Below, one piece after another: positions 19,801 through 28,467 of a DNA stretch of 64,000 bases. A program made the translations under genes and the position numbers. This stretch comes from Candidatus Rifleibacteriota bacterium (GTDB lineage Bacteria > Muiribacteriota > Ozemobacteria > Ozemobacterales > Ozemobacteraceae). Location of the stretch: assembly GCA_024710355.1 (NCBI GenBank), contig JANJUX010000051.1:1-64000 (forward strand), written 5' to 3'. The notes under the pieces are model-generated. The model saw nothing but the letters and a program-made list of their open reading frames with translations. It searched no databases and was not told the origin of the DNA. Each line of letters starts with the position of its first letter. Positions within the stretch are counted from its first letter, which is position 1.

Positions 19801-21376
19801 CCTCTGCTGAAGCATAGGCCTGCAGCAGCCCGGCAAGTTCTCTTTTCGTCGCGGTGACGAAAGCTGCCCGGAAATGATGCTGCCCCTTGTGAAGCGCGGC
19901 CGCCGCGGCGATATCAGCAAGTTCTGCGCTTTCGCACTGCGAACCATCTTCGAGAAAGCTGCTCATGGCGGTTGCCAAAGCTTTCAAAGCTTCTTCGCTG
20001 CGCGCCGACAGGGAAATCACAAGTGGTAAAGTCATCTCATTAACATGGCGGCCTTCAGGAGCGGCGCTTTGCGAGTGTTCGCGCAGAACGACGTGGGCAT
20101 TGGTGCCGCCGAAGCCAAACGAGTTAACGCCGGCAACCTTTGGCTTCATGCCGGTGTCAGGCCATGCCTCGGGAGTCGTCGGAACCCTGATATTCAGCTC
20201 TTCGAACGGAATGTGCGGGCTGGGCTCGACAAAGTGAAGATTCGGAGGAATCATTGCGTTTTTCAGCATCAGAGCCGCTTTTACCAGGCCGACCACGCCG
20301 GCGGTCGACTCGGTATGCCCGAGATTGCTCTTTGCCGAGCCGATGATGAGCCTGTCATTTTTTGAGCGGCTCTGCGAAAGCACAGTTCCGATTGAACGTG
20401 CTTCGACCGGGTCGCCCACCGGGGTACCGGTGCCGTGCGCCTCGACATACTGCACGTCGTGGGCTTGAATTCCGGCCTTGTCGAGAGCCTCGACGATCAC
20501 GCGTTTCTGGGCATTTTCGTCGGGAACCGTCAGTCCGGCGCTTCTGCCATCCTGGTTTACCGCGCTGCCACAGATAAGAGCATAAATCGGGTCATTGTCT
20601 TGCAGGGCACTCGAAAGCCTTTTTATCACAACAGCGCCGGCGCCTTCAGATCTGACATAGCCGTTTGCGCCGGCGTCAAAGCTTCTGCAGCAGCCATCAG
20701 GAGAAATAAAGCCGCCCTTGCACAGGGTCATGGTAGAGTCGGGCCTGATCAGAATCTGAATGCCGCCGGCAATGCCAACGTCGGTCTCGCCGCTCAGAAT
20801 GCTCTGGCAGGCGAGATGGACTGCGACCAGAGACGATGAACAGGCGGTGTCAATCGCAACACTCGGGCCTTTGAAATCAAATAAATAAGAAATCCGGTTT
20901 GCAAGAATCGAGGTGCCCATGCCGGTTGCCGAATATGTGCCATAGAGGCGGTGGTCGTTGCGGTCAAAATTAAGATTTTCGTATTCATGTAAAGAAGCGC
21001 CGATGAATACCCCGGTTTTTGTGCCCGCAAGCTTTTCCGGGGCTATGCCGCCATCTTCAAGGGCTTCCCAGGTGACTTCGAGCATTATTCTCTGCTGCGG
21101 ATCCATGAACCCGGCTTCGTATGGCGAAATGCCAAAAAATTCCGGGTCGAAACCTGCAATATCTTTAAGAAAGCCGCCTTTGCGGGTGTAAACCTTTCCG
21201 GTTCTGGTTCTGTCCTGATCAAAAAATGCTTTGATGTTCCACCGATTGGGGGGCACTTCGCTGATCAGATTTTTTCCCTCAACCAGCGCCTGCCAGAATG
21301 ACTCGGGGTTGTTGATGCCGCCGGGAAGCCGTAGGCCGATACCAACAATCGCCAGAGGTTCATTCTGATGCTGCAT
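13838..21376 (-). CDS. Reducing type I polyketide synthase, KS-AT-DH-cMT-ER-KR-ACP
   Basis: KS DTACSSSLVAVH, EAHGTGTPVGDP, SNLGHTES; AT GHSVGE; DH HVVQGGTVCP (HxxxGxxxxP); MT VLEIGAGTGALTSA; ER HTATGGVGLAAINIA; KR LITGGMRGFGLATAKWLA and NYAAAN; ACP GLGIDSF. 2512 aa, no thioesterase seen. Confidence 0.96.
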   Translation of the reverse strand: MQHQNEPLAIVGIGLRLPGGINNPESFWQALVEGKNLISEVPPNRWNIKAFFDQDRTRTGKVYTRKGGFLKDIAGFDPEFFGISPYEAGFMDPQQRIMLEVTWEALEDGGIAPEKLAGTKTGVFIGASLHEYENLNFDRNDHRLYGTYSATGMGTSILANRISYLFDFKGPSVAIDTACSSSLVAVHLACQSILSGETDVGIAGGIQILIRPDSTMTLCKGGFISPDGCCRSFDAGANGYVRSEGAGAVVIKRLSSALQDNDPIYALICGSAVNQDGRSAGLTVPDENAQKRVIVEALDKAGIQAHDVQYVEAHGTGTPVGDPVEARSIGTVLSQSRSKNDRLIIGSAKSNLGHTESTAGVVGLVKAALMLKNAMIPPNLHFVEPSPHIPFEELNIRVPTTPEAWPDTGMKPKVAGVNSFGFGGTNAHVVLREHSQSAAPEGRHVNEMTLPLVISLSARSEEALKALATAMSSFLEDGSQCESAELADIAAAAALHKGQHHFRAAFVTATKRELAGLLQAYASAEAKPDAIHGRILQKTPLKTAFIFSGMGQQWRGMGRGLYQREPIFRNIIDRCSQLFQEHTQAWNLVEELFADEQTTRIDETQISQPCIFAVQAALSALWQAWGIKPATIVGHSVGEVAGYFAAGVLSLEDAVKVCFHRSRLQQTKAGSGGMLAAGLSEKDAGRFLQQFAGKVSIAAVNAAEAITFSGDVEALHEIAGICENENIFHRFLKVEVPYHSAGMDSICDEFRESLGDIRPAAENIQVISTVTGAGTAGTLINGNYWAENIRKPVLFKTALDELIKSDTDIFVEISAHPVLSAYMLESLATAEKKGAVIHSLKRGEDDEKTLLHAVAKIYTAGGPVAWQSLYPSPTRFVKLPAYPWQNKPCWLESEESRKYRLGIRNGHPLLGEMTHAGRRTWNSTIDLSLLQYLKDHVVQGGTVCPAAAYIEMAFAAFKETYGAKGAVLEEIEMLKPLLFNQEVETCLQMTVEDGEKFSVFSRPKEDGGDWTLHARGRFGSADMLQPFPKVEFAELRSSCDRKIEPEALYSEFEKRGLVYGRMFRGIEELWVGDNEAFGHINLAGHEDSDLSGYNIHPSALDACFQIIGAFGGEGTYLPLRFERATLHANPGRMVFCHAVLKERSHRWLIGDLTIYGPDADLLLKIDGFTCQRMLDQQDVANKNLNEMLYQFDWKIDEECLIEGAPNNHYQPDIGQLKHELHASLLKLIGNSNQKTQLESVFPKLNELCLLYILDVFKGPGLNLSESQTFSVPELSERFAAEPENQKLLEHLLNLLIEQQVLIKTGKDNEYALTETAVGKYSRALAGECVSNCWRKLLNQYPGWRTELSMLEKYGSRLTQRLSGQIEPATLYFESNSQTHDQFFKDSPTFRLGNGSVQLAIKAILKNLPQGHMVRVLEIGAGTGALTSAILPLLPANRTRYCYTDVSEEILSQARSRLAAKDFIEYRILNLQKKPEEQELPLNAFDIVISSMVFDNVSDVHMAIDSIFRMTAAGGIFVLLEPAGEFSWYNFINEKNEKIDWVDVLKSNGFASAEVVFPADSGNSCGLQLVITRKAPATPAENPDLIELPVRRHGDNAGEVINNSDCCVILADSTGIAEKLANLLRKSGIEDLRLVYQAENFDISNPAKLAINPQHPSNYDEMLKIIGHGQTRVIRIINLWSIDKTGLDPDSNCLHGIYLLQSLARQETFKAISLWIITSGVHPLEGVRELALQQAPVWGLTRVMATEHPEIKFRTVDISPEPSTLELKNLTRFFLNPDNEDEFVLRDTYRFVHRLALRGSRAHNDEEPGEEISFCLDKSRQGAGDSLTFVEKARQAPGEGEIEIKIHATGINVKDVLKTTGVFEQLATYDSNLIAKLGIECSGVVVAKGIGVDEFEIGDEVMGLAYNSFASHTTARKELLIHKPRHLTFEDAAAMPVSYLTAHYALVMLARIKKGDRVLIHTATGGVGLAAINIARKVGAEIFATAGSAEKRDFLKALGIRYIGDSRSLRFADEISHLTNGEGVDIVLNTLPGKAIRKSMSILKSVTGRFVDISNIYNESLKVHFPEKGIALHAFDLERMSEATLCELWKDLAESLQNGSYSPIPFRAYPMAEIGQAFKNVSKGLHIGKGVICFAGSEVTLAANNARTTLTRDGSYLITGGMRGFGLATAKWLADCGAENLVLVSRSGAASDEAAAALTEFRNRGIRVTAECVDVSDAEQVAGLMKKFGQSLPPLKGIVHAAMVLDDTTLMNMDAQRFKKVCAPKISGAWNLHTLSLGMNLDFFICYSSISTAIGNAGQSNYAAANFFLESLAEYRRLQGLPALTVSFGPMGEAGYVARNSEVRNHLLRLGMSEISLESAWQAICCGLREKIAVLGVYDADWAKVAKFNRQIADSPKFMKLGGSSSDKHGAGDSDLEKFLAMPPAERKLELARILAREIAKFLGLDLVKISVDEPISGLGIDSFTVVELILRIEKVFSIRLQKMVFFKPGLTIKGLAEIVEKEMIKASQNREE

Positions 21377-21486
21377 TTCGCTTTTCCCATCATTGTCAGG
21401 CTTTTATTGAAAGCTGCATAATGAAAGCCGGATGTTTGAGTAAGCAAGCCGACCTTAATTGCACAATCATCAATAAATAGAGTTGA

Positions 21487-21516
21487 ATTATATAGCATCC
21501 GGTTCAGGGATCTCAA
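21487..21516 (-). promoter_or_regulatory. Predicted sigma-70 promoter of the PKS gene
   Basis: Minus strand TTGAGA-N18-TATAAT, ~110 bp upstream of PKS ATG. Confidence 0.5.
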
Positions 21517-21677
21517 AAAATACTTTTCTCCTTTACATCAGCGGTTTCTGAGCTGTAGAATCGAAGTCTATAACGCTTGCCATGAATCGGAGAGGGTTGC
21601 CAGCCAGATAGAGCGGAGGAACCCTTTGTGTTTGCAAAATAGACTTGAATCAGACTTGGGTTACCCGGAGAGAATAT

Positions 21678-24600
21678 ATGAAAAAATGGAAAATTCTGGT
21701 TGACTGCGTGCTTCTTTGCTGTCTTATTTCGCTGGTTGCGTGCAGGTTTGATCCCCTTGGTCTTTATGACGATTCTGATGAGCCAACAGCAGCGGCAACT
21801 ATTGCCGGTTTTACGCCGGCGCAGGTTCAGCAGATTGTCGATGCTATCAAAAATGATAAGGCTGTTCTGCCTGTTTCGCTGGCAGCGCCTGCCTATAGTT
21901 TTTACCGGTTTGACTATTCCAACGCCGCCGGTGGTCATCGTGGTTCTACCATTCTGAGCTACGACCAGGCGATTGCTTCGCCGCCTTATGGCATCGAAAC
22001 GACGGCGCGGGTACTGGTATTCGAGGCCATGCAGGCCAGGGCTGGCTATTCCTTCGACTTTTTTGCTTTTTCCGACGGCCTTGCGAAAGATCGTATCGGG
22101 CCAGTTATCAACGCCATTGCCGCCCAATTTTCTGACACAGAATTTCTTTTAAACTCAAATCTGAATATTGGCTCAACCACCCTGGTTGCGCAGGCAGTCA
22201 ATGACCTGGTTGGCAGTCTGCCTTTGCCGGCCCAGGCAGATTTTGTGCCGGTAGCCATCGAAGCGCCGGCCGTCAATCTTGATCTTAAACCTGATTTTTC
22301 TGATCTTCCGGTAACCACTTTAACGACACTGTTTCTCAATGAAAATTTGCACGAGATGTATGCTTCGATGACCGTTGTGGGGCTTGCCAATTACAGCCTG
22401 TTCAAAAGCAATGTTCCCGCCGTTTCGCAGCCCCGGCCATCATTTCGTCTGCACAAGACTGATAAGGAGCACGACATCATGCGCAATTACATTGTTTCGC
22501 TTGCTCCAATCGGCGCTACAGGTTCGGTTGTGATAAATTCAGCTTCTCCACCCGTGCCCGTTCCAGATGTTGCCTCATCGCAGATGACAATTTCGCAATC
22601 GGGTGACAGTCAGAAACTCGTTTTTACCTATTCCGGTGATCTTGCGCTTTCGCAGAAAGTCACAGCTGAATCGGAAAAGCTGGTGCTGGCATTTACTTAT
22701 CGCGATTTATGGGAAAAAGATAGCTGTGAGTCTAGTAAAGATACTGTAGTGGGGCCGCTTGCCTATCTCAACAGGGCCGGGCCGCAAAAATTTGCCGGTG
22801 AATCTTTCAACTTCACGACTCCTGTGACAAAGCTCCATTGTGTTGTAGTTGTCGACAACAAACCGGGCACAACCTTCACTGCTGAACAGGGGGTTCCGGC
22901 CACTGCCGATCTTTCAATTCCGGAAGGCCAGATTGCAACTCTTGCCTGCTATATAATTCCACCCGGGGCACAGGTCACTGAGGAACATGCCAGAGCGGCT
23001 CTTTTGACCGAATTTGCCTCTGAGACTCGCCCGCTGGACGAACTGGAAACGGCCGGATGGGAAAGCGCGCGCGCCGCTACAACCTCCGTGGAACTTTCCG
23101 GCGATGGCAGAAGCATATCCGTTCCAGCCATGTTCAAAACCTGGTTTCGCCCTGTGGGCACCTACGTTTACGAAACCAGCCTGGATGAATTTACGCCGCA
23201 GGTATTCAGGTCGATTGCAGCGCCGGTAGCACCTTCTATCGATCTTGATCTGAAAGGATATTCTGAAGAGCCCCGGTATGCCTTTTCTCTGCCCATTTAC
23301 GTAGCACCGCTGGTCACTGGCATTACCTCAGGGGTTTTTAACACGGCAAAAACATTTTCAATTCAGGTCATTGGCGCAAGGCTGTATGAATATTCCCTCG
23401 ACAACGGTGCAACCTGGAATAGCTATTCTGACCCGGTAGCTCTTTCGGCAGACGGATCTTACCAGGTCGTTGCACGGGATAAATCAAATGGTTTTACTTC
23501 GACACCAATCAGCCTGACCATTGATGCTGCTGCTCCCGTTGCGCCAGTTTTTACTGGTATCTCCAGCGGTATTTATGCTGCTGGTCAGACATTTACGATA
23601 ACCGGTGCAGAACCTGGTGGCACGATCTATTATTCTATCGATAACGAGACCACAAGCCTGATCTACACGGGGCCGGTAACGATAAGTGCCGAAGGCACAG
23701 CAACCTGTACGGCCTGGCAGGTCGATGCCGCCGGAAATGTCGGGGCAAAAACCGCGCCGATTACTGTGACGATCGATGCCACGGCACCTCAGGCGCCGAC
23801 GATTGACGGAATAGCGGCTGGCATCTTCAAGACCAGTCAGACCCTTACGATAACTGGTTCAGAGCCGGGCGGTTCTTTGTATTATTCGCTCGACAATGGT
23901 CTCACGAGTGCGATTTATCAGGAGCCGGTAAGCATTTCCGCTGAAGGAACTGTGACCTGCACGGCCTGGCAGATCGATGCTGCGGGAAATGTCGGTGCCA
24001 GGGCCACGACAATTAGTCTGACCATAGACAAAACTGCGCCCCAGGCTCCAACAATCACGGGTATCGCTTCCGGCATATTTGCGCCGGGCCAGACGTTCAC
24101 GGTAACCGGTGCAGAGCCTGGCGGAGTTTTGTATTATTCACTCGATGACGGGCTTACAAGCGCAATTTATACTGAGCCGGTAAATCTTTCTGCCGAGGGT
24201 ATTGCAACCTGCACGGCATGGCAAATCGATGCAGCTGGAAATGTGGGTCTCAGAACCACACCCATTGTCATAACCATCGACAATACCGCGCCTCAGGCGC
24301 CAACGATCATCGGTGTCACTTCCGGTGTCTATGGTTCGAGTCGGACATTTACGATAACCGGTGCCGAGACCGGTGGCACCCTTTATTATTCCCTCGATAA
24401 CGGTGTTACCAGTTCGATTTACACGGGGCCGGTAACGATATCTGTTGAAGGAACGTTTTCCTGCACGGCCTGGCAGGTTGATAGCGCCGGAAAAACCAGC
24501 CAGAAGGTTGCACCCATAACTATAACCATTGATACCGCTGCGCCTCAGGCACCAACGATCACCGGTATTACCACCGGAACCTATGCGGGCAATCAGACAT

Positions 24601-26627
24601 TTACCGTTACCGCAGCTGAGACAGGTGGCACTCTGTATTATTCACTCGACAACGGGGTGACGAACGCTGTTTACACCAGCCCTGTTACAGTGTCTGCAGA
24701 AGGCACCTCAATTTGTACTGCCTGGCAGGTCGATGCGGCAGGCAATGTCGGAGCAAAAGCTGTGGCAGTTACGGTGACTATCGACAAAACCGGGCCTCAG
24801 GCGCCAACGATTACCGGTATCACGGCCGGCATCTTTGCGACCGGCCAGACCTTCACGGTTACTGCAGCAGAGCCGGGCGGCATCCTGTATTATTCTCTCG
24901 ATGACGGCATCACAAGTTCTCTGTATACAGGGCCGGTAACGATATCGCAGGGTGTCACTGCCACCTGCACGGCCTGGCAGGTTGACGATGCCGCGAATGT
25001 CGGGGAAAAAGCGGCCCCCATTTCCCTGACCATTACGCAGGTTACCCTGGCAGATGTGATGCCGACAAGCGCTTTCAATGAAGGAACTTTGCCTGAGGTT
25101 CAGATTAACGGCACCGGCTTCGTTGCAGGAATAGTTCCCAAACTTATTCGCTCCGGGCAGGCACCCGTAACAGGCTCGAATGTGGTCGTCAACAGCGCAA
25201 CTTCGCTGACATGCGACTTCGATCTGACAAATCTGGCTCCGGGCTCCTGGAGCGTCGTTTTGACCTATGCTGATGTCGAATTGGCAACCGGCACAGATTT
25301 CTTCGAGGTTCTGTCAAAAACCTGGAGAAAAAGCCTCGGTGGCCTAGCAGATGAATCAGATGTCTACTGCGTCAATGCCGTTGACGGAAATGGTGTTGTG
25401 ATTGCGGGCACGACGCTCTCTTACCTTGACCAGATACCATCGACGACGCCAGGCACTCTTGCTGGCAGCGACATCTGGATTGCCCAGATCGGCGAAGTCG
25501 GCGAAATACTCTGGTCGCGCCGCATTGGCGGCAGCGGCACCGATCGCTGCAGCGGGCTGATAGCCCTCGGAAACGGCTACATTCTGGCCGGCGATACCAC
25601 GTCGACAGATGGCGATATGGCTTTTAAAGAGGTCAGTGGCCAGCGCGCCATGCTCATGAAAATAGATGCCAACGGCCTTCTTGACTCCACTACTCCAGGA
25701 ATCTGCCCGACTCCAGCCGCAAATGACTATGTTTCCTATTATTCCGTCGATGCACGCGGCGGCATTAGAAACACAGCCGACGGCGGCGGCATAATGGCCG
25801 GTGTCTGTTCTGATGGATCTTACAAATACGCCTGGGCAGTCAAGTTTACCCCAAATCTTGAGCAGACCTGGGAAATTCATATCACCGGCAACGGACCCGA
25901 AACTCTGGCTTTTGATGTCGCGCAAAAAGCTGACGGTAACTACCTGTTGTGTGGTTTTACCAGCAACAGAAATGGCACTTTCGACGAAGGAGCCTATTCA
26001 AGCGAAACCAACGACGGTTTTGTCGCTGAGATTTCAAGCGACGGCGAGGTTGTCAACAATCGCTGCTTCGGTGGAACCGGCACCTATTCCTGCACCGGAG
26101 TCGTTCCCATGGCCAATGGTGACTTTTATGTAATTGGCACAACGGCTTCAACAGACGGTTTTTGTCCTCTTCCCGCCAGTCGTGGCACAGAAGATGTGAT
26201 GGTGTTCACAGTGAGCGCCGATTTTTCAACCACGTCGACGCCTTTGAGCCTGGGTGGTTCCGGCGTCGATACCGGCCTGCGCGGGCGACTGAATGCCGAT
26301 GGGTCCCTGATGTTTGCGGGTCGGACAAATTCATTTGATGGTAATGTATCAGGTAATCACGGTGGTTTTGACTTCTGGATCGGCAAAGTCAGCCCGGGTG
26401 CCGGGAGTCTCGATTGGCAGAAATGTTTCGGTGGTACAGCCGACGATCATCTTTCAAGCTTTCTGATCACGGCAGATGGTGCTCTTCTTCTCAGCGGTTA
26501 TGGCTTGTCTACCGACGGTGATTTTACTGATACCGGTCACCAAACAGGTAATCATGACTTCATGATCATTAGAGAGGGGGCTGCGTCTACCTCGTCTTTG
26601 CCGCCGATCGGCCCGCCGACCAATTAA
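21678..26627 (+). CDS. Large surface lipoprotein with chitobiase/hexosaminidase C-terminal-like repeats, IPT/TIG-like domain and propeller-like C-terminus
   Basis: Signal peptide with lipobox MKKWKILVDCVLLCCLISLVAC; six ~84-aa repeats (..GG.LYYSLDNG.TS.IYTGPVTISAEGT..CTAWQVDAAGNVG...); C-terminal GG-TD/LAGDTxSTDGD repeats. Internal start at 21678 preferred over 21645 because it gives a clean signal peptide. Confidence 0.85.
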   Translation: MKKWKILVDCVLLCCLISLVACRFDPLGLYDDSDEPTAAATIAGFTPAQVQQIVDAIKNDKAVLPVSLAAPAYSFYRFDYSNAAGGHRGSTILSYDQAIASPPYGIETTARVLVFEAMQARAGYSFDFFAFSDGLAKDRIGPVINAIAAQFSDTEFLLNSNLNIGSTTLVAQAVNDLVGSLPLPAQADFVPVAIEAPAVNLDLKPDFSDLPVTTLTTLFLNENLHEMYASMTVVGLANYSLFKSNVPAVSQPRPSFRLHKTDKEHDIMRNYIVSLAPIGATGSVVINSASPPVPVPDVASSQMTISQSGDSQKLVFTYSGDLALSQKVTAESEKLVLAFTYRDLWEKDSCESSKDTVVGPLAYLNRAGPQKFAGESFNFTTPVTKLHCVVVVDNKPGTTFTAEQGVPATADLSIPEGQIATLACYIIPPGAQVTEEHARAALLTEFASETRPLDELETAGWESARAATTSVELSGDGRSISVPAMFKTWFRPVGTYVYETSLDEFTPQVFRSIAAPVAPSIDLDLKGYSEEPRYAFSLPIYVAPLVTGITSGVFNTAKTFSIQVIGARLYEYSLDNGATWNSYSDPVALSADGSYQVVARDKSNGFTSTPISLTIDAAAPVAPVFTGISSGIYAAGQTFTITGAEPGGTIYYSIDNETTSLIYTGPVTISAEGTATCTAWQVDAAGNVGAKTAPITVTIDATAPQAPTIDGIAAGIFKTSQTLTITGSEPGGSLYYSLDNGLTSAIYQEPVSISAEGTVTCTAWQIDAAGNVGARATTISLTIDKTAPQAPTITGIASGIFAPGQTFTVTGAEPGGVLYYSLDDGLTSAIYTEPVNLSAEGIATCTAWQIDAAGNVGLRTTPIVITIDNTAPQAPTIIGVTSGVYGSSRTFTITGAETGGTLYYSLDNGVTSSIYTGPVTISVEGTFSCTAWQVDSAGKTSQKVAPITITIDTAAPQAPTITGITTGTYAGNQTFTVTAAETGGTLYYSLDNGVTNAVYTSPVTVSAEGTSICTAWQVDAAGNVGAKAVAVTVTIDKTGPQAPTITGITAGIFATGQTFTVTAAEPGGILYYSLDDGITSSLYTGPVTISQGVTATCTAWQVDDAANVGEKAAPISLTITQVTLADVMPTSAFNEGTLPEVQINGTGFVAGIVPKLIRSGQAPVTGSNVVVNSATSLTCDFDLTNLAPGSWSVVLTYADVELATGTDFFEVLSKTWRKSLGGLADESDVYCVNAVDGNGVVIAGTTLSYLDQIPSTTPGTLAGSDIWIAQIGEVGEILWSRRIGGSGTDRCSGLIALGNGYILAGDTTSTDGDMAFKEVSGQRAMLMKIDANGLLDSTTPGICPTPAANDYVSYYSVDARGGIRNTADGGGIMAGVCSDGSYKYAWAVKFTPNLEQTWEIHITGNGPETLAFDVAQKADGNYLLCGFTSNRNGTFDEGAYSSETNDGFVAEISSDGEVVNNRCFGGTGTYSCTGVVPMANGDFYVIGTTASTDGFCPLPASRGTEDVMVFTVSADFSTTSTPLSLGGSGVDTGLRGRLNADGSLMFAGRTNSFDGNVSGNHGGFDFWIGKVSPGAGSLDWQKCFGGTADDHLSSFLITADGALLLSGYGLSTDGDFTDTGHQTGNHDFMIIREGAASTSSLPPIGPPTN
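23547..25058 (+). repeat. Six tandem coding repeats with an exact 252-bp period
   Basis: Repeat starts (T/V)-(I/F)-x-G at 23547, 23799, 24051, 24303, 24555, 24807: exactly 252 bp apart. Confidence 0.92.
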
Positions 26628-26657
26628 TTAAGGTCGGCTGATCAGATTCAGCGAGAG

Positions 26658-26703
26658 TGCAGTCAGAATTATTGCAACCAGTAATTCTGACTGCATTTTT
26701 TTT
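26658..26703 (+). terminator. Rho-independent terminator
   Basis: Perfect 14-bp stem TGCAGTCAGAATTA/TAATTCTGACTGCA, 10-nt loop, then T8. Confidence 0.92.
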
Positions 26704-26748
26704 GTCATTGCTATGACTGAGAAGCTGGAGTAAAATCAAAAGTGACAC

Positions 26749-28467
26749 TTGAATGAGATGGGCCACCATGAGCATAAACAGGCCATGGATGGTTGGGAGG
26801 ACCCGGTGACAAAAAATACCGGAAATCTGGGTGTATTTGTAACAGCCCTGATTCTGATTGTGCTGCTTTGCCCGACCGTGCTTTCTGCCGGTCGACAGGT
26901 GCGGGTCGGGGTTTACCAGAATGCGCCCAAGGTTTTTACCGATGAATCTGGCATGCCGGCCGGCATTTTTATCGATGTTATAAGACACATTGCCGCGGCC
27001 GAAGACTGGGACCTGCAATTTGTCACCGGCTCCTGGATGGAAGGGCTGGAAAGACTTGCCAGCGGTCAGATAGATTTGATGCCCGACGTGGCCCATACTG
27101 CTGACCGTGCCCGCCATTTTTCGTTTCATTCCATACCGGTTCTTTCGTCATGGTTTCAGGTGTATGCCCGCCAGGGCAGCCATATTCAATCTATTCTGGA
27201 TCTTGCCGGCAAAAGAATCGTGGTTTTACAGGGATCTGTGCAACAGGATGCTTTTGCGCTCATGGCAAAGAGCTTCGGGCTCGAAGTGACCCTTGTGAAG
27301 GCTCCTGATTACGAGTCGGTTTTTTCGGCAGTTGTAAAGGGTGAGGCAGATGCCGCAATCGCAAACCAGTTTTATGGCAACATGCATGCGAAAAAATTTG
27401 GCCTGGAAGACACGGCCATCATCTTCAATCCCTCGTCTCTGCATTTTGCCGCCCCATTGAACAGAAACAGCTATTTGCTCGACAGAATCGACGAGCACAT
27501 GCGCCTGCTCAAAAGTGATACAAATTCAATATATTATCAGTCGCTCAAAAACTGGACCCGTGAAACTGTCAGTTATAAGCTGCCGGATGAGCTGAAAGCG
27601 GTTGCTATGGTTGTTCTGGCATCCCTGCTTTTAAGTGTTGCCGGCAGCCTTATTCTTAAACGGCAGGTAAATGCCAGAACCATGGAATTACAGCAGAGTC
27701 ATCGCGAGCTTGAAACGAGAGTTGTCGAGCGAACTGCCGAACTTGCTGCAGCCATGAAGCGCGCCGAGGAATCGGACAGAATAAAATCCGCTTTTCTTGC
27801 GAGTATGTCGCACGAATTGCGCACACCGCTCAATTCAATCATCGGCTTTACCGGCATATTGTTGCAGGGCCTCGCTGGGCCGATGAATGAAGAGCAGAAC
27901 AAGCAGCTGGGTATGGTACAGAAAAGCGCCCGGCATCTTCTGGCTCTGATCAACGATGTTCTCGATATTTCCAAGATCGAGGCCGGTCAACTGCAGCTTT
28001 CAATCGCCAGATTCAACCTCAGGCCCTCGCTCGAAAAAATTGTGATGATGCTGACTCCTATGGCAGCGGATAAAGGCCTTGAGCTGCGCTGCCAGATTGC
28101 AGAAGACGTTGGCGAAGTTTTATCTGACCAGCGTCGAATTGAGCAGATAGTTCTCAATCTTCTCAATAACGCCCTTAAATTCACAGAAAAGGGCCACGTA
28201 AGTCTTGATTGTCGTATGGAAAATGGCTGCTGCCTGATAGATATCTCAGATACCGGCATCGGAATGGAGGCTGACAAGCTGCGGGAAATATTTCTGCCAT
28301 TTCACCAGCTTGACTCGGGGCTGGCGAGAAAGCACGAAGGCACCGGCCTGGGGCTTTCAATATGCAAAAAACTGCTGGAAATGATGGGAGGAACTATCGA
28401 TGTGAAAAGCCAGCCCGGCGTTGGCAGTCGATTCTTTGTTTCTTTTCCGGCAAATAAGGGAGTTTGA
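26749..28467 (+). CDS. Sensor histidine kinase with periplasmic solute-binding-like domain
   Basis: VRVGVYQNAPKVFTDESGMPAGIFIDVI (SBP_bac_3-like), TM, HisKA SHELRTPLNSIIGF, HATPase DTGIGM...GTGLGLSI. Confidence 0.9.
   Translation: MNEMGHHEHKQAMDGWEDPVTKNTGNLGVFVTALILIVLLCPTVLSAGRQVRVGVYQNAPKVFTDESGMPAGIFIDVIRHIAAAEDWDLQFVTGSWMEGLERLASGQIDLMPDVAHTADRARHFSFHSIPVLSSWFQVYARQGSHIQSILDLAGKRIVVLQGSVQQDAFALMAKSFGLEVTLVKAPDYESVFSAVVKGEADAAIANQFYGNMHAKKFGLEDTAIIFNPSSLHFAAPLNRNSYLLDRIDEHMRLLKSDTNSIYYQSLKNWTRETVSYKLPDELKAVAMVVLASLLLSVAGSLILKRQVNARTMELQQSHRELETRVVERTAELAAAMKRAEESDRIKSAFLASMSHELRTPLNSIIGFTGILLQGLAGPMNEEQNKQLGMVQKSARHLLALINDVLDISKIEAGQLQLSIARFNLRPSLEKIVMMLTPMAADKGLELRCQIAEDVGEVLSDQRRIEQIVLNLLNNALKFTEKGHVSLDCRMENGCCLIDISDTGIGMEADKLREIFLPFHQLDSGLARKHEGTGLGLSICKKLLEMMGGTIDVKSQPGVGSRFFVSFPANKGV

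Noticed and set aside
21513-22127. 204-aa minus-strand ORF overlapping the lipoprotein start and PKS promoter
   Set aside because: Overlaps a clear signal peptide/lipobox start on the plus strand and a predicted promoter; low-complexity basic product without motifs.
23547-25058. Tandem repeats considered as a CRISPR array
   Set aside because: 252-bp in-frame coding repeats without spacers; no CRISPR array or Cas gene seen in the window.
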